Shown here piece by piece: positions 17,347 to 25,720 of a DNA stretch of 29,866 bases (the first letter of the stretch is position 1; every line of letters starts with the position of its first letter). The notes under the pieces were generated by a model. That model was not told where the DNA came from, did not search any database, and saw only the letters and a program-made list of their open reading frames with translations. The translations under genes and the position numbers were made by a program. The stretch comes from Clostridia bacterium (GTDB taxonomy: Bacteria > Bacillota_A > Clostridia > UBA1212 > UBA1255): the NCBI GenBank assembly GCA_017522515.1, contig JAFWZH010000307.1, positions 1 to 29,866 of the forward strand. Direction: 5' to 3'.

Positions 17347-18218
17347 TCTATATAATTTTTCACACCTTCCTCAAGACTTACAAGGGGTTCATATCCCCAT
17401 GCTTTCAAATCAGATATATCAGCCTGCCAATAAATGGGATCACCTTTTCTCTCTTCGTTATTAAACCTAACAGTCTTATCAGATTTCATTATTCTTACAA
17501 ATATTTCAGAAACAGCATGTACTGACGATTGAATACCATTGGCAACATTTACTGCCGACGCCTTAAAATCAGCATTTTCAACAACATACTCAATCGCCCT
17601 AACTAAATCTGATATATAAATGAAATCTCTTGTCTCATTGCCTGTTCCCCATAAGTCAATTACATCATTATTTTTAAACTTATTATACAAATCCCAAAAC
17701 AACTGTTTTCTCAAACCTGGTCCATACGCAGAAAATATCCTCAAGCAACAAGTTTTAACTCCCCAAAACCTATAATATTCTTCGCAAATATGCTCCGCCA
17801 TAACCTTATGGTAACCATAAGGAGACACTGGCGCCAAAGCAGAATCCTTGCTAATTGGCAATGCACTAGGATTACCATATACTGCAGCACTCGACATTGT
17901 AACAAATCTACAATTTGGATTATATAATCTGATTGCATCAAGTATTCTTGCAACATTAAGTACATTCAATCCAAAATCATTCAACGGCTTATCTAATGAA
18001 AACGGAACATTAGCAGCCCCAGAACAATTTATGCATAAATCAAATTTATGCGTACTAAATACTGATGCAAAATCTGCATCAATTGAATCAATTACAATAT
18101 ATTGCTTATCATTGTAATCCAACACAATATCACACCCCCAAACTTCATGCTTTTTCTGAAAATAATCCTTACAATGACTTCCAATAAAACCTTTTGACCC
18201 AATTATTATTATTTTCAT
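17325..18218 (-). CDS. NAD-dependent epimerase/dehydratase (extended SDR)
   Basis: 297 residues with the Rossmann loop GSKGFIG (7-13), the catalytic serine segment TMSSAAVYG (107-115) and YGYHK (Y134, K138). RDFIYISDLVRAIEYV is the sugar-nucleotide-binding region typical of GalE/RmlB-like enzymes. Reaction type (4-epimerase, 4,6-dehydratase or 4-ketoreductase) cannot be decided by eye. It lies 7 bp after the acyltransferase gene and overlaps the next GT gene. Because a 2,3-dehydratase route would need a final 4-reduction unless the 4-position is aminated, this and the epimerase at 21133 are candidates. Confidence 0.9.
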   Translation of the reverse strand: MKIIIIGSKGFIGSHCKDYFQKKHEVWGCDIVLDYNDKQYIVIDSIDADFASVFSTHKFDLCINCSGAANVPFSLDKPLNDFGLNVLNVARILDAIRLYNPNCRFVTMSSAAVYGNPSALPISKDSALAPVSPYGYHKVMAEHICEEYYRFWGVKTCCLRIFSAYGPGLRKQLFWDLYNKFKNNDVIDLWGTGNETRDFIYISDLVRAIEYVVENADFKASAVNVANGIQSSVHAVSEIFVRIMKSDKTVRFNNEERKGDPIYWQADISDLKAWGYEPLVSLEEGVKNYIEWVEREQ

Positions 18219-18225
18219 ATCTTCG

Positions 18226-18852
18226 TTATTTCTTATCTATACTTTTCACAACAATAGCAGGATTACCAGCAACAACAGTCCATGCTGGCACATCCTTAGT
18301 AACAACACTTCCCGCTGCGACAATAGCACCTTGCCCAATTGTCACACCCTTTAATATTATTGCGTTCATCCCAATCCATGCATCATCACATACTTTTATT
18401 GGCTTCGTGTTTACATTAGACCAATCTTTATGAAGAATAAAATTCCTTCCATTCCTAATATCATCTAATTCGTCATCAATATCTTTTCTTCTTTCTCGAT
18501 AATCCAAGGAATGAGAATCATGGTCATATACAGTTCCGCCCCATGCTATTGTTACATTATTTCCTATTTCAATGGAGGAATGACTGATATACATCCCACC
18601 GCCGATATAGCAATGTTCCCCTATTGTAATCTTTCCTTCCTGCGACTCAAATATAAACGAACCAGACACAATGCAATCCTTTCCTATTGTCAAATAAATT
18701 TTACCATCAATAGGATTATCAAATCTCGTAGAAAAAGACCTTAATATACATGATGGATGAATGTTACATCTTTGCCTGCTTTCTTCTTGCGATTTCTTTC
18801 CTCCACCATACCTGTATTTAATATGTTCTCTTATTTTTCTTATCAAGTTCAT
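18226..18852 (-). CDS. hexapeptide-repeat acyltransferase (maltose/galactoside O-acetyltransferase-like)
   Basis: A 208-residue left-handed beta-helix protein. Hexapeptide turns include [31 protein letters not shown], then the loop [14 protein letters not shown] with H111/H114 as catalytic histidine candidates, and the closing [45 protein letters not shown] as in WbbJ-type acetyltransferases. The N-terminal ~30 residues are basic. It probably O-acetylates a sugar of the polysaccharide. It starts 4 bp after the GT2 gene. Confidence 0.9.
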   Translation of the reverse strand: MNLIRKIREHIKYRYGGGKKSQEESRQRCNIHPSCILRSFSTRFDNPIDGKIYLTIGKDCIVSGSFIFESQEGKITIGEHCYIGGGMYISHSSIEIGNNVTIAWGGTVYDHDSHSLDYRERRKDIDDELDDIRNGRNFILHKDWSNVNTKPIKVCDDAWIGMNAIILKGVTIGQGAIVAAGSVVTKDVPAWTVVAGNPAIVVKSIDKK

Positions 18853-18856
18853 ATAT

Positions 18857-19807
18857 TTAACCTTTAAAAATCTTCCTCACAAAGTTCATTGGCTTGGCAA
18901 TAAAATTTCCTAATCTATAGGTACGCGACCCTTTTATCATTTTTAATTGCTCTTTATCCTTACGTTCCATGTCTATTATTTGAGAAGTCATATCATTTAT
19001 CCTATCATCTAACACTTTTATAGCCTGAACATCATGCAAAACCATCCTTAAACGATTTAACAAATTAAGAATATTAATGTATTGGCATATTTTCGGTTTA
19101 GACTGCCAAGATCCCACGCCATATCGATATACAGCCATATTATCTGGCAATTTGTATATTTTACCATACTGCGCACACATCATCCACAATGTATAATCGC
19201 CAATAGGTGTAGAACCAACTTTGCTCACATCTGCATAAACTTGATTGTCATTTCTATACATCGCAGAATTAGTTGGAATATAATTCCCTATTTTTGCCAA
19301 ATCAATTATCGATGATTCTCCTGGAACATCTATTACATGATAATCCTCTAGCATTTTTCTTTCATTCGGAACAATAACGTTCACTCTATGGAAACATACC
19401 CGAACATCCTCATGCCCCTCCAAAAAATCCACCTGCTTTTGCAACTTAAGCGGGTCTGTCCAATAGTCATCACCTTCGCAAAACGCAATGTATTTACCTT
19501 TTGACCTTGGTAAATTGAACACAAATGACCCTCTAAGACCTTTTTCCCATTGATTTTCCTCTTCATATAATGGCTTCAAAATTGTAGGATACTTTTTCTC
19601 ATACTCCTTAATTATATCAGTTGTTCCATCTGTTGATGCATCATCATGTAACAATATCTCATAAGGGAAATTTGTAACTTGCATAAAAATTCCATCCAAG
19701 CACTTACGTATATAGTCTTTTTGATTATAACATATACAGCAAATACTTACCATTATCCCATCAGAATTATGCCAATCCTTCCTTATATCAGATTCTGTCC
19801 TCAACAT
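18857..19807 (-). CDS. glycosyltransferase, GT2 family
   Basis: A 316-residue GT-A enzyme: [21 protein letters not shown] at the N-terminus, DDASTD at 55-60 and the EGDDYWTDP metal-binding segment at 111-119, the last typical of a common polysaccharide-cluster GT2 subgroup. The C-terminal ~60 residues are a charged, probably coiled segment ([21 protein letters not shown]) and a hydrophobic/basic tail. The ATG at 19807 overlaps the deacetylase gene by 20 bp; a start at residue 19 (ATG at 19753) is an alternative and would leave a 34-bp gap. Substrate is unknown. Confidence 0.9.
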   Translation of the reverse strand: MLRTESDIRKDWHNSDGIMVSICCICYNQKDYIRKCLDGIFMQVTNFPYEILLHDDASTDGTTDIIKEYEKKYPTILKPLYEEENQWEKGLRGSFVFNLPRSKGKYIAFCEGDDYWTDPLKLQKQVDFLEGHEDVRVCFHRVNVIVPNERKMLEDYHVIDVPGESSIIDLAKIGNYIPTNSAMYRNDNQVYADVSKVGSTPIGDYTLWMMCAQYGKIYKLPDNMAVYRYGVGSWQSKPKICQYINILNLLNRLRMVLHDVQAIKVLDDRINDMTSQIIDMERKDKEQLKMIKGSRTYRLGNFIAKPMNFVRKIFKG

Positions 19808-21140
19808 TTTGCAAATCTTTTATATAATCAACCATAGCTCTATACACAAATTTAAAATCTAATCGAGCCTGTACATTCCACAAATTACTATGCCAATTTG
19901 ATACAAATACACCTCCGTATTTGTATACTTCATCAATAACATTTTTTATATCCTCAAAGAAATCATCTGGATTTTGATTCAACCTAATAGATACAGAATC
20001 CATACAAGCAAAAGGTTGTTGTTCAATATTTAATGTCTTTCTATTTTTCAAATCATATACTTTATAGGGATAACAGACAGAAGTTCTGAAACCTGTTTTT
20101 TTCTGCAAACCTACACTTGTATCATAAACAAAACCCAAAAGAGATAAATTTACAAATATATTTTCATCGTAAAACAAGCCATGCATCCTTGTCCCGCCAT
20201 CAATCTTTAAGTCAACATATTTTGACAACCTATTATACTCATCTCGCATCTTACTGTATGAATATAAAACATTCTCAGAAAAATGCGCCCCAACATAATG
20301 TCCTCGACTGATTATGTTTTTAATAGCCTTAACAACCCTATAATCATCTATTGAATATGTAAAACCTCTATCCCCATCAACGCATGGTTTGAAATAGAAA
20401 TGTGCCTTTAACCCGCCTAATTCTGCCATATCCATTAAGGCATCAAATGAATCAAATGGATTAACTCCATATTCATAACTGAGATATTCCCCCATTATTC
20501 GAGTAGCTCTATCTACCTGACCATCCATTAACATCTTATAAACATTTTCACACAATACACGCTCAGAAGACAAAAAACAACGGTCAACATCATGGGTAAG
20601 CATTGCTCGAAAATGCCACTCTCTAAAATCACATATGCCGCATTTTTTCAATATATATTTAAAAACCTCAAGGACCTCGTTAACCACACACCTTTTTTCT
20701 AATTCATGGCGTATAACAAACAATTCTCCTTCATTAAGTTTCTCCTCAATAGTTAAAGACAATTTTCTTCTTAATACATACTCCTCCCATTGCGACAAAA
20801 AGAAAAATACCTCGGCAAATATATCGTTACCAATATAAAAAATATCATTATCACAATTATAAGTACCAGAACCCCATATTCTAGGGAAAAGACGACCGTC
20901 AAAATCATCATTAAAAATCCTTTGAGGAATTGCTATTTCTGTTAAATACGAACCATCTTTTATGTATTTATTCCAAAATACATCTTCAACAACGACTTTG
21001 CAATTCCCTATTTCTAACAAATAATCAGACCTACTAACATATTTAATATCAATGTCTAATCCTAAAAAAGTTTCGAAAATAGTTCCAACAGAATATAATC
21101 GTTCTTCTTTATTATTATTTGGAATATATATTTTAATCAT
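19788..21140 (-). CDS. polysaccharide-deacetylase-family protein with extra N-terminal domain
   Basis: A 450-residue protein. Residues ~1-170 form a separate N-terminal domain (FPRIWGSGTYNCDNDIFYIGNDIFAEVFFFLSQWEEY) found in a family of large NodB-related proteins. From ~178 the NodB-like fold begins with the metal-binding AMLTHDVD (179-186), later RGHYVGAHFSENVLYS (counterpart of the HxxxH motif) and GFVYDTSVG. I expect removal of an N- or O-acyl group from a sugar, but cytoplasmic or periplasmic location is unclear because no signal peptide is visible. It overlaps the epimerase gene by 8 bp and the GT2 gene by 20 bp. Confidence 0.8.
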   Translation of the reverse strand: MIKIYIPNNNKEERLYSVGTIFETFLGLDIDIKYVSRSDYLLEIGNCKVVVEDVFWNKYIKDGSYLTEIAIPQRIFNDDFDGRLFPRIWGSGTYNCDNDIFYIGNDIFAEVFFFLSQWEEYVLRRKLSLTIEEKLNEGELFVIRHELEKRCVVNEVLEVFKYILKKCGICDFREWHFRAMLTHDVDRCFLSSERVLCENVYKMLMDGQVDRATRIMGEYLSYEYGVNPFDSFDALMDMAELGGLKAHFYFKPCVDGDRGFTYSIDDYRVVKAIKNIISRGHYVGAHFSENVLYSYSKMRDEYNRLSKYVDLKIDGGTRMHGLFYDENIFVNLSLLGFVYDTSVGLQKKTGFRTSVCYPYKVYDLKNRKTLNIEQQPFACMDSVSIRLNQNPDDFFEDIKNVIDEVYKYGGVFVSNWHSNLWNVQARLDFKFVYRAMVDYIKDLQNVEDRI

Positions 21141-22134
21141 AATCTTCCTTTGTTCCCCATAATAATTTCATGGGTTCGTTTTCCATATATTTTTTATAAT
21201 CTATCAACAAATTGTAATAATCATATTCTGGTTTATATCCCAAATCCTTTTGCGTTTTTGATATGTCATTAACATATTCTCTAGCATCTGGCTTATCTGG
21301 TCTAGGAATAATAACTGATGGATTATTTTTAGGAGAAAACACCTTTACAATTCCTTCTATTTGCTCTCTCAAAGACACAGGAACACCTCTTCCCACATTA
21401 TACATTCCTCCATCCAAAGATGACTCCAAACACAAACGTATTACCTGAACAGCGTCTTTTACATACACAATTTCTTTCGCACAATCAGGATTTCCCCACA
21501 GTTCTACTGGCTCACCCAACAATGCCTTATCTATTATATATCTATAAGCAATCCTTTTTCTCGCCCCATCTACATAAAAATATGGATTGGGATGATAACC
21601 ATATATTGTTGGTAAGCGTAACACAAATCTTTTTATTCCATATTGATAATAAAAATGTTCAATCATATCAACTGCAGCATTCTTACATATAGAGTAAATA
21701 GAATGATCTGATGCTAACGGAAATTTCTTTTCAATATCCGAAGGAATTGGTGTTTTTCCCATCAAATAATTTGAATCTGCCCTAGACTGTGCAAAAATTA
21801 TTTTTTTTGCAGAAACTGCCATTGTATATTCTAAAACATTTAAAGTTCCTTCGACTATAGTCTGTACATATCTATGAGGATAATAACCTTCCATCATTCC
21901 TGGCATTGCACCTGCAAAATGTAAGACTGCATCAAAATTACACAGCGGCAATTTTGCAAAACTTTCTTTTTGTGCAATATCAATAGAATAATATTTAATC
22001 CCCATCTTGTTAAAATAACCATTATCAGACAACCTATGTCCGACAGCGACAATCTCATAACCTCTCTGTATTAAATCTTCTATTGTATATGTACCAATAA
22101 AGCCTGTAGCACCAAATATTATTATTTTTTTCAT
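21133..22134 (-). CDS. NAD(P)-dependent epimerase/dehydratase (extended SDR)
   Basis: 333 residues. The cofactor loop GATGFIG is at 8-14; the catalytic YSICK gives Y147 and K151. The usual serine segment is altered to AQSRADSN (115-122). AKEIVYVKDAVQVIRLCLE is the C-terminal substrate-binding pattern of sugar-nucleotide SDRs. Its position right after WbqC and the DegT/Gfo/2,3-dehydratase genes suggests a role in finishing the same unusual sugar, for example as a 4-ketoreductase or epimerase, but this is inference. It overlaps both neighbours (4 bp with WbqC, 8 bp with the deacetylase). Confidence 0.88.
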   Translation of the reverse strand: MKKIIIFGATGFIGTYTIEDLIQRGYEIVAVGHRLSDNGYFNKMGIKYYSIDIAQKESFAKLPLCNFDAVLHFAGAMPGMMEGYYPHRYVQTIVEGTLNVLEYTMAVSAKKIIFAQSRADSNYLMGKTPIPSDIEKKFPLASDHSIYSICKNAAVDMIEHFYYQYGIKRFVLRLPTIYGYHPNPYFYVDGARKRIAYRYIIDKALLGEPVELWGNPDCAKEIVYVKDAVQVIRLCLESSLDGGMYNVGRGVPVSLREQIEGIVKVFSPKNNPSVIIPRPDKPDAREYVNDISKTQKDLGYKPEYDYYNLLIDYKKYMENEPMKLLWGTKEDYD

Positions 22135-22844
22135 ATAAGCTGGTATTTATCTAACATCATATTTATTTCATCTACCGAATTGAACATCATAACATCAACA
22201 ATAGAAAGTCCTGATTCGAATTCTGAACGTTTCTGGTCATATTCCTCAAGTTCCATTTCTTGGAAATATATTTTCACCCCAGCATTTTCATATTTACTCC
22301 TGTCAAAGAATGATAGTCCCCCAACTGGATTCCAGTATTCATCTGCACCATCTATAGCCTTGCATATATTCAATGCCCATTCGTCAGGAGCTGTTGCTGG
22401 TTCTATATCAAGATTCATTTCAGAAAATACCTTTATATCACAATCTATTCCAAGATACTTACATATCTTTTCCAACGAAACTTTATTTAAAGTAACAATA
22501 TCCTCATAATCATTACTAAAAATATCATTAAGCAAGCCTATAACTTTATAATAATTTGGAGCTTTTTTCTTATAATGCTGTAACTGTGCTATAATCTTTG
22601 ATTTCCAATTTTCAGCATTATTTATCCTTACATTCTTTATGACAGTATCTCGTCCATTATCCTTTATTAAAGGTACTTGTATGTATTGCCAACCTTCATT
22701 GGGCTTTAATATCCTATTCCTTTCTATCCAACCGTGCCTTATAAATTGTACAGTATCAAACAAAATGAATTGATCTGTATTCTTTATCAAGCTAATATAC
22801 CCTATATACGGCATAAAATATGGTTGCATTATAGCGAGTTTCAT
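22131..22844 (-). CDS. WbqC-family protein
   Basis: A 237-residue protein with the unmistakable WbqC opening LAIMQPYFMPYIGYISLIKNTDQFILFDTVQFIRHGWIERNRI, then WQYIQVPL and, near the end, YWNPVGGLSFFDRSKY. The family is common in O-antigen clusters beside DegT-type aminotransferases, and its biochemical activity is not settled to my knowledge; modification of an amino sugar is a reasonable guess. It is coupled by 4-bp ATGA overlaps to the gene before it (22841-22844) and after it (22131-22134). Confidence 0.93.
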   Translation of the reverse strand: MKLAIMQPYFMPYIGYISLIKNTDQFILFDTVQFIRHGWIERNRILKPNEGWQYIQVPLIKDNGRDTVIKNVRINNAENWKSKIIAQLQHYKKKAPNYYKVIGLLNDIFSNDYEDIVTLNKVSLEKICKYLGIDCDIKVFSEMNLDIEPATAPDEWALNICKAIDGADEYWNPVGGLSFFDRSKYENAGVKIYFQEMELEEYDQKRSEFESGLSIVDVMMFNSVDEINMMLDKYQLI

Positions 22845-23599
22845 AGATTTTCTGTTTTAGTATCGACATTTTCGTTTACTTTCCAATAGCCACCTTTATC
22901 GGGTCCAATACGAGTGATTAAACCTTTTTGTTTTAAAGTTTCAATATCACGCTTTATTGTCTTTATATCCACGGAATACTTTTTTGCCAAATCTGTTATT
23001 GTCAACCGGGAATTTTCCCTTAAGTCATCTAAGATGTGCCTATGTGATTTTTCTGGGACATTTTCTGGGACATTTTCTGGCAGATGTTCCATATCAATTA
23101 CCGAATCATTTATTTTCCAGTAACCACCTTTATCAGAACCAATCCTTACAATACACCCTTTTTGCTTCAAAACACCAATATCGCGTTTTATTGTCTTTAT
23201 ATCCACGGAATACTTTTCTGCCAAATCTGTTAGCGTCAAATGAGGATTTTTCCTTATGTCATCAAGGATATTTCTTTTTGATTTTTCTGGGACATTTTCT
23301 GGGACATTTTTCTGTCTGAGTTCATGATTAATTTCAACTTTTCGTATGGTAGCACGCATAATAAAGTCGGTCTGCCTGAATTCAGGCACCGGCAATCCCG
23401 CCTTCTCCATCTCTTCATAAATACGATTAACACCTTCACCGAATTCTCGCACAAAGCCATAATCGTGCAAGACGTTTGCGATTTTAGGATTACGAGAGAA
23501 ATGTGTGGTCGCCTTGTCGTTGATACGCACACTTTTCCTATCGAACATTTGACCTTCCGATTCACTTCGCAATGTTTCAATGTCAAGCACTCTTATCAT
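22841..23599 (-). CDS. RecG-like AlbA_2/wHTH protein, middle missing, with duplicated winged helix
   Basis: 252 residues. Residues 1-29 (ETLRSESEGQMFDRKSVRI) are the very start of an AlbA_2 (schlafen-like) domain. At residue ~30 the protein jumps to FSRNPKIANVLHDYGFVREFGEGVNRIYEEM, the C-terminal ATPase part of RecG-like ATP-binding proteins. The AlbA_2 body and most of the ATPase region are absent, as in the fragment at 1-369. Two winged-helix domains follow (107-164 and 185-242), near-copies 78 residues (234 bp) apart, each preceded by NVPENVPEK. The frame is intact and overlaps wbqC by 4 bp, so the protein may still be made and could bind DNA; or it is a decaying remnant kept open by translational coupling. 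Confidence 0.8.
   Translation of the reverse strand: MIRVLDIETLRSESEGQMFDRKSVRINDKATTHFSRNPKIANVLHDYGFVREFGEGVNRIYEEMEKAGLPVPEFRQTDFIMRATIRKVEINHELRQKNVPENVPEKSKRNILDDIRKNPHLTLTDLAEKYSVDIKTIKRDIGVLKQKGCIVRIGSDKGGYWKINDSVIDMEHLPENVPENVPEKSHRHILDDLRENSRLTITDLAKKYSVDIKTIKRDIETLKQKGLITRIGPDKGGYWKVNENVDTKTENL
22877..23315. repeat. tandem duplication of the winged-helix segment
   Basis: Two diverged copies with a 234-bp offset, at about 22877-23081 and 23110-23315. Identical stretches remain, for example TGTCTTTATATCCACGG at both places. Within each, the 12-bp word TCTGGGACATTT, encoding NVPE, is itself repeated two or three times. Confidence 0.8.
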
Positions 23600-23608
23600 A
23601 AAAATATA

Positions 23609-24694
23609 CTATCCGATAATAAGCCTTATAATCCTATCCATATCCTCTTCGCTCAACGAATAGTACAATGGTAAACACAATATCCGACTTGCTATATCTT
23701 CCGACTTGGGCATACTTACATACGGCACAAGCTTTCTAAATGTATTTACTGACGGATAAAAATACCGTCTTGGATATATTCCCTCTTCGTTAAGTTTCGA
23801 CACAGCCTTAAGCAAGTCTGCCTCCGTTGCAAAAATCAATGGAAAATAACTATAGTTACAGTCGTATGTTATCTTTTGGAACGAAAGAGATGCATTCCTT
23901 GATAGTTCCGACTTATAAATCGCATATTTCTTTTTTCTGTCATCAAGGGCAGCCTGCAAATACTTAAGATTTGCCAAACCTAATGCAGCATGAACCTCAG
24001 TCATCTTGCCATTGAAACCATCCTCAACAATATCTGCATGGTTCTCAAAGCCGAAGAACCGGATTCTGCGCAATTTTTCATCTATTTCCTTGTTGCATGT
24101 TATCACGCCACCGCCCTCGGCAGTATTCAGCATCTTTGTGGCGTGAAAACTCGTTGCAGAAACATCTCCGTAATCAAATATACATTTACCCTTATATTTC
24201 ACTCCTACCGCGTGGGCTGCATCATATATAACCTTCAGATTATGAGCCTTTGCAATCTCGTCAATCCTGTCTATTTCACACGCATTGCCAAAAACATGAA
24301 CTGGCATTATCGCAACCGTATGGCAGGTTATCTTCTCTTCTATCTTTTCGGGATCAATGTTTAAAGTTTCGGGGTCAATGTCAACAAATACCGGAGTGCA
24401 ATGCTCCCACATTATGGAACTGATTGTTGCAATAAAGGTAAAAGGAGTAGTAATTATCTCGTCCTTTAATTCCAATGCACGAATAGCCATCTGCAAGGCT
24501 ATTGTTCCATTTGTACATGCAACCAAGTTTGAACAACCGAGAAAAGCCTGGGTTTCCTTCTCGAACTGCTGTACCAACGGTCCATTGTGTGTCATTATTC
24601 CAGAATCCCAAATTCTCTGCATTATTTCCGTAACCTCTCCCAACGGAGCAAGCGTAGGCTGAGTAACATATATGTTCTTTTTATCTACTGCCAT
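23609..24694 (-). CDS. DegT/DnrJ/EryC1 (VioA-like) sugar aminotransferase
   Basis: A 361-residue PLP enzyme. The start IYVTQPTLAPLGEV...IWDSGIMTHNGPL closely resembles VioA-type dTDP-4-keto-6-deoxyglucose 4-aminotransferases. PLP-contact segments are ACTNGTIAL (60-68), YDAAHAVG (D158) and SFHATKML with the Schiff-base lysine K187. The lysine argues for true transamination rather than the lysine-less 3-dehydrase (ColD/SpnQ) type. It probably aminates C4 (or C3) of the keto-sugar made by the 2,3-dehydratase and Gfo/Idh/MocA enzymes encoded just upstream. A -7-like element at 24721-24728 may drive it separately. Confidence 0.93.
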   Translation of the reverse strand: MAVDKKNIYVTQPTLAPLGEVTEIMQRIWDSGIMTHNGPLVQQFEKETQAFLGCSNLVACTNGTIALQMAIRALELKDEIITTPFTFIATISSIMWEHCTPVFVDIDPETLNIDPEKIEEKITCHTVAIMPVHVFGNACEIDRIDEIAKAHNLKVIYDAAHAVGVKYKGKCIFDYGDVSATSFHATKMLNTAEGGGVITCNKEIDEKLRRIRFFGFENHADIVEDGFNGKMTEVHAALGLANLKYLQAALDDRKKKYAIYKSELSRNASLSFQKITYDCNYSYFPLIFATEADLLKAVSKLNEEGIYPRRYFYPSVNTFRKLVPYVSMPKSEDIASRILCLPLYYSLSEEDMDRIIRLIIG

Positions 24695-24720
24695 AAAATC
24701 TTTTTATCAATAAATCCTTG

Positions 24721-24728
24721 CAAAGTTA
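24721..24728 (-). promoter_or_regulatory. possible internal promoter -7 box upstream of the aminotransferase gene
   Basis: TAACTTTG on the minus strand fits TAnnTTTG and lies in a 35-bp gap, one of the longer gaps between polysaccharide genes. No TTTG is seen 19-21 bp upstream, so support is weak. Confidence 0.3.
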
Positions 24729-24729
24729 A

Positions 24730-25713
24730 TCATTTTTTGGAGCCATCCTTCATTTCATTCAGCATCTTTGCCTGCAACAAGTTCTGGTTGTACTCATCTT
24801 CAAAATCGCCACAGTCAACACATTCTGCAAAATATTTCACGACCTCAGCAAAATGGTCGCACGAGGGAAGTTCAAATTCTTTCCTGCCATCGTCTGCCGT
24901 TTCTATGATAACCTTCGGAGATAAATTTGCCGGTGCCGTATATGCTCTTGTGGATGTCAACTTGCCTTTGCTACCCCAAATTTCGAATCCGCACTGATAA
25001 TAATTGTCGAAACCGTATGCCAGTTCTGCAACTACGCCATTATCACTTTCAAAATAAGCACCTCCGTATATATCTACTTCACTGCCATTTGGTGTAACCA
25101 TAGTCGAGGACTTGTATCTGAAATTTTCAGTAGGAAGAATGACCTTCATGCTTTTCACCGTATAGGCACCAGCATCAAGCAAGGCTCCTCCTCCAAGATT
25201 TTTGCTATACCTTATGTTGTCGGCATCCTTGAACGGAGGAAAGCCAAAAGAACTGCGGAAGCAACGCACTTCACCAAGTTTGCCAGAAGCGACTATATCA
25301 AGAACCCATTGTGTCTGCGTATGGAAACGGAACTGGAAATTTTCCATTACTAGCAAATGCTTTTCTCTGGCAATATCTACCAATTCCTTTACCTCGTCAT
25401 AGGAACAAGCCAACGACTTTTCGCTAAGCAAATGCTTTCCCGACAAAAGAACCTTTTTGCCCCACTCGTAATGAAGTCCAGTTGGCAACGGCATATAAAC
25501 AGCATCTATGTTATTGTCTGCCACAAGTTCATCGTAACTTCCGTAAGCCTTGCATTTGTATTTTCCTGCAACGGACTGGGCCTTTTCAAGGCTTCGGCTT
25601 GCAATTGCATAAACCTTATACCTATCGCAGGCATCGAATGCGGGTATTAGCGACCTTGTTGCGATGTTTGCGCATCCTAATATGCCAATGTTATATATTT
25701 TAGTGTTTTCCAT
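24730..25713 (-). CDS. Gfo/Idh/MocA-family oxidoreductase, probable NDP-sugar 3-ketoreductase
   Basis: A 327-residue protein with a Rossmann N-terminal domain (GILGCANIA at 10-18) and the family's catalytic EKSLA (E98, K99; the usual proline after K is serine here). MENFQFRFH (123-131) and GGGALLDAGAYTV (D180, Y184) are typical of the C-terminal sugar-binding domain. Members beside NDP-hexose 2,3-dehydratases in antibiotic pathways (SpnN/KijD10 type) reduce the C3 ketone of the 3,4-diketo-2,6-dideoxy intermediate. Its place between the 2,3-dehydratase and the aminotransferase genes supports that role. Confidence 0.9.
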   Translation of the reverse strand: MENTKIYNIGILGCANIATRSLIPAFDACDRYKVYAIASRSLEKAQSVAGKYKCKAYGSYDELVADNNIDAVYMPLPTGLHYEWGKKVLLSGKHLLSEKSLACSYDEVKELVDIAREKHLLVMENFQFRFHTQTQWVLDIVASGKLGEVRCFRSSFGFPPFKDADNIRYSKNLGGGALLDAGAYTVKSMKVILPTENFRYKSSTMVTPNGSEVDIYGGAYFESDNGVVAELAYGFDNYYQCGFEIWGSKGKLTSTRAYTAPANLSPKVIIETADDGRKEFELPSCDHFAEVVKYFAECVDCGDFEDEYNQNLLQAKMLNEMKDGSKK

Positions 25714-25720
25714 CTCTGCT

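Noticed and set aside
23609..24694. Lysine-less 3-dehydrase (ColD/SpnQ type) instead of aminotransferase
   Set aside because: The SFHATK segment keeps the PLP lysine at residue 187, and the N-terminus is VioA-like.
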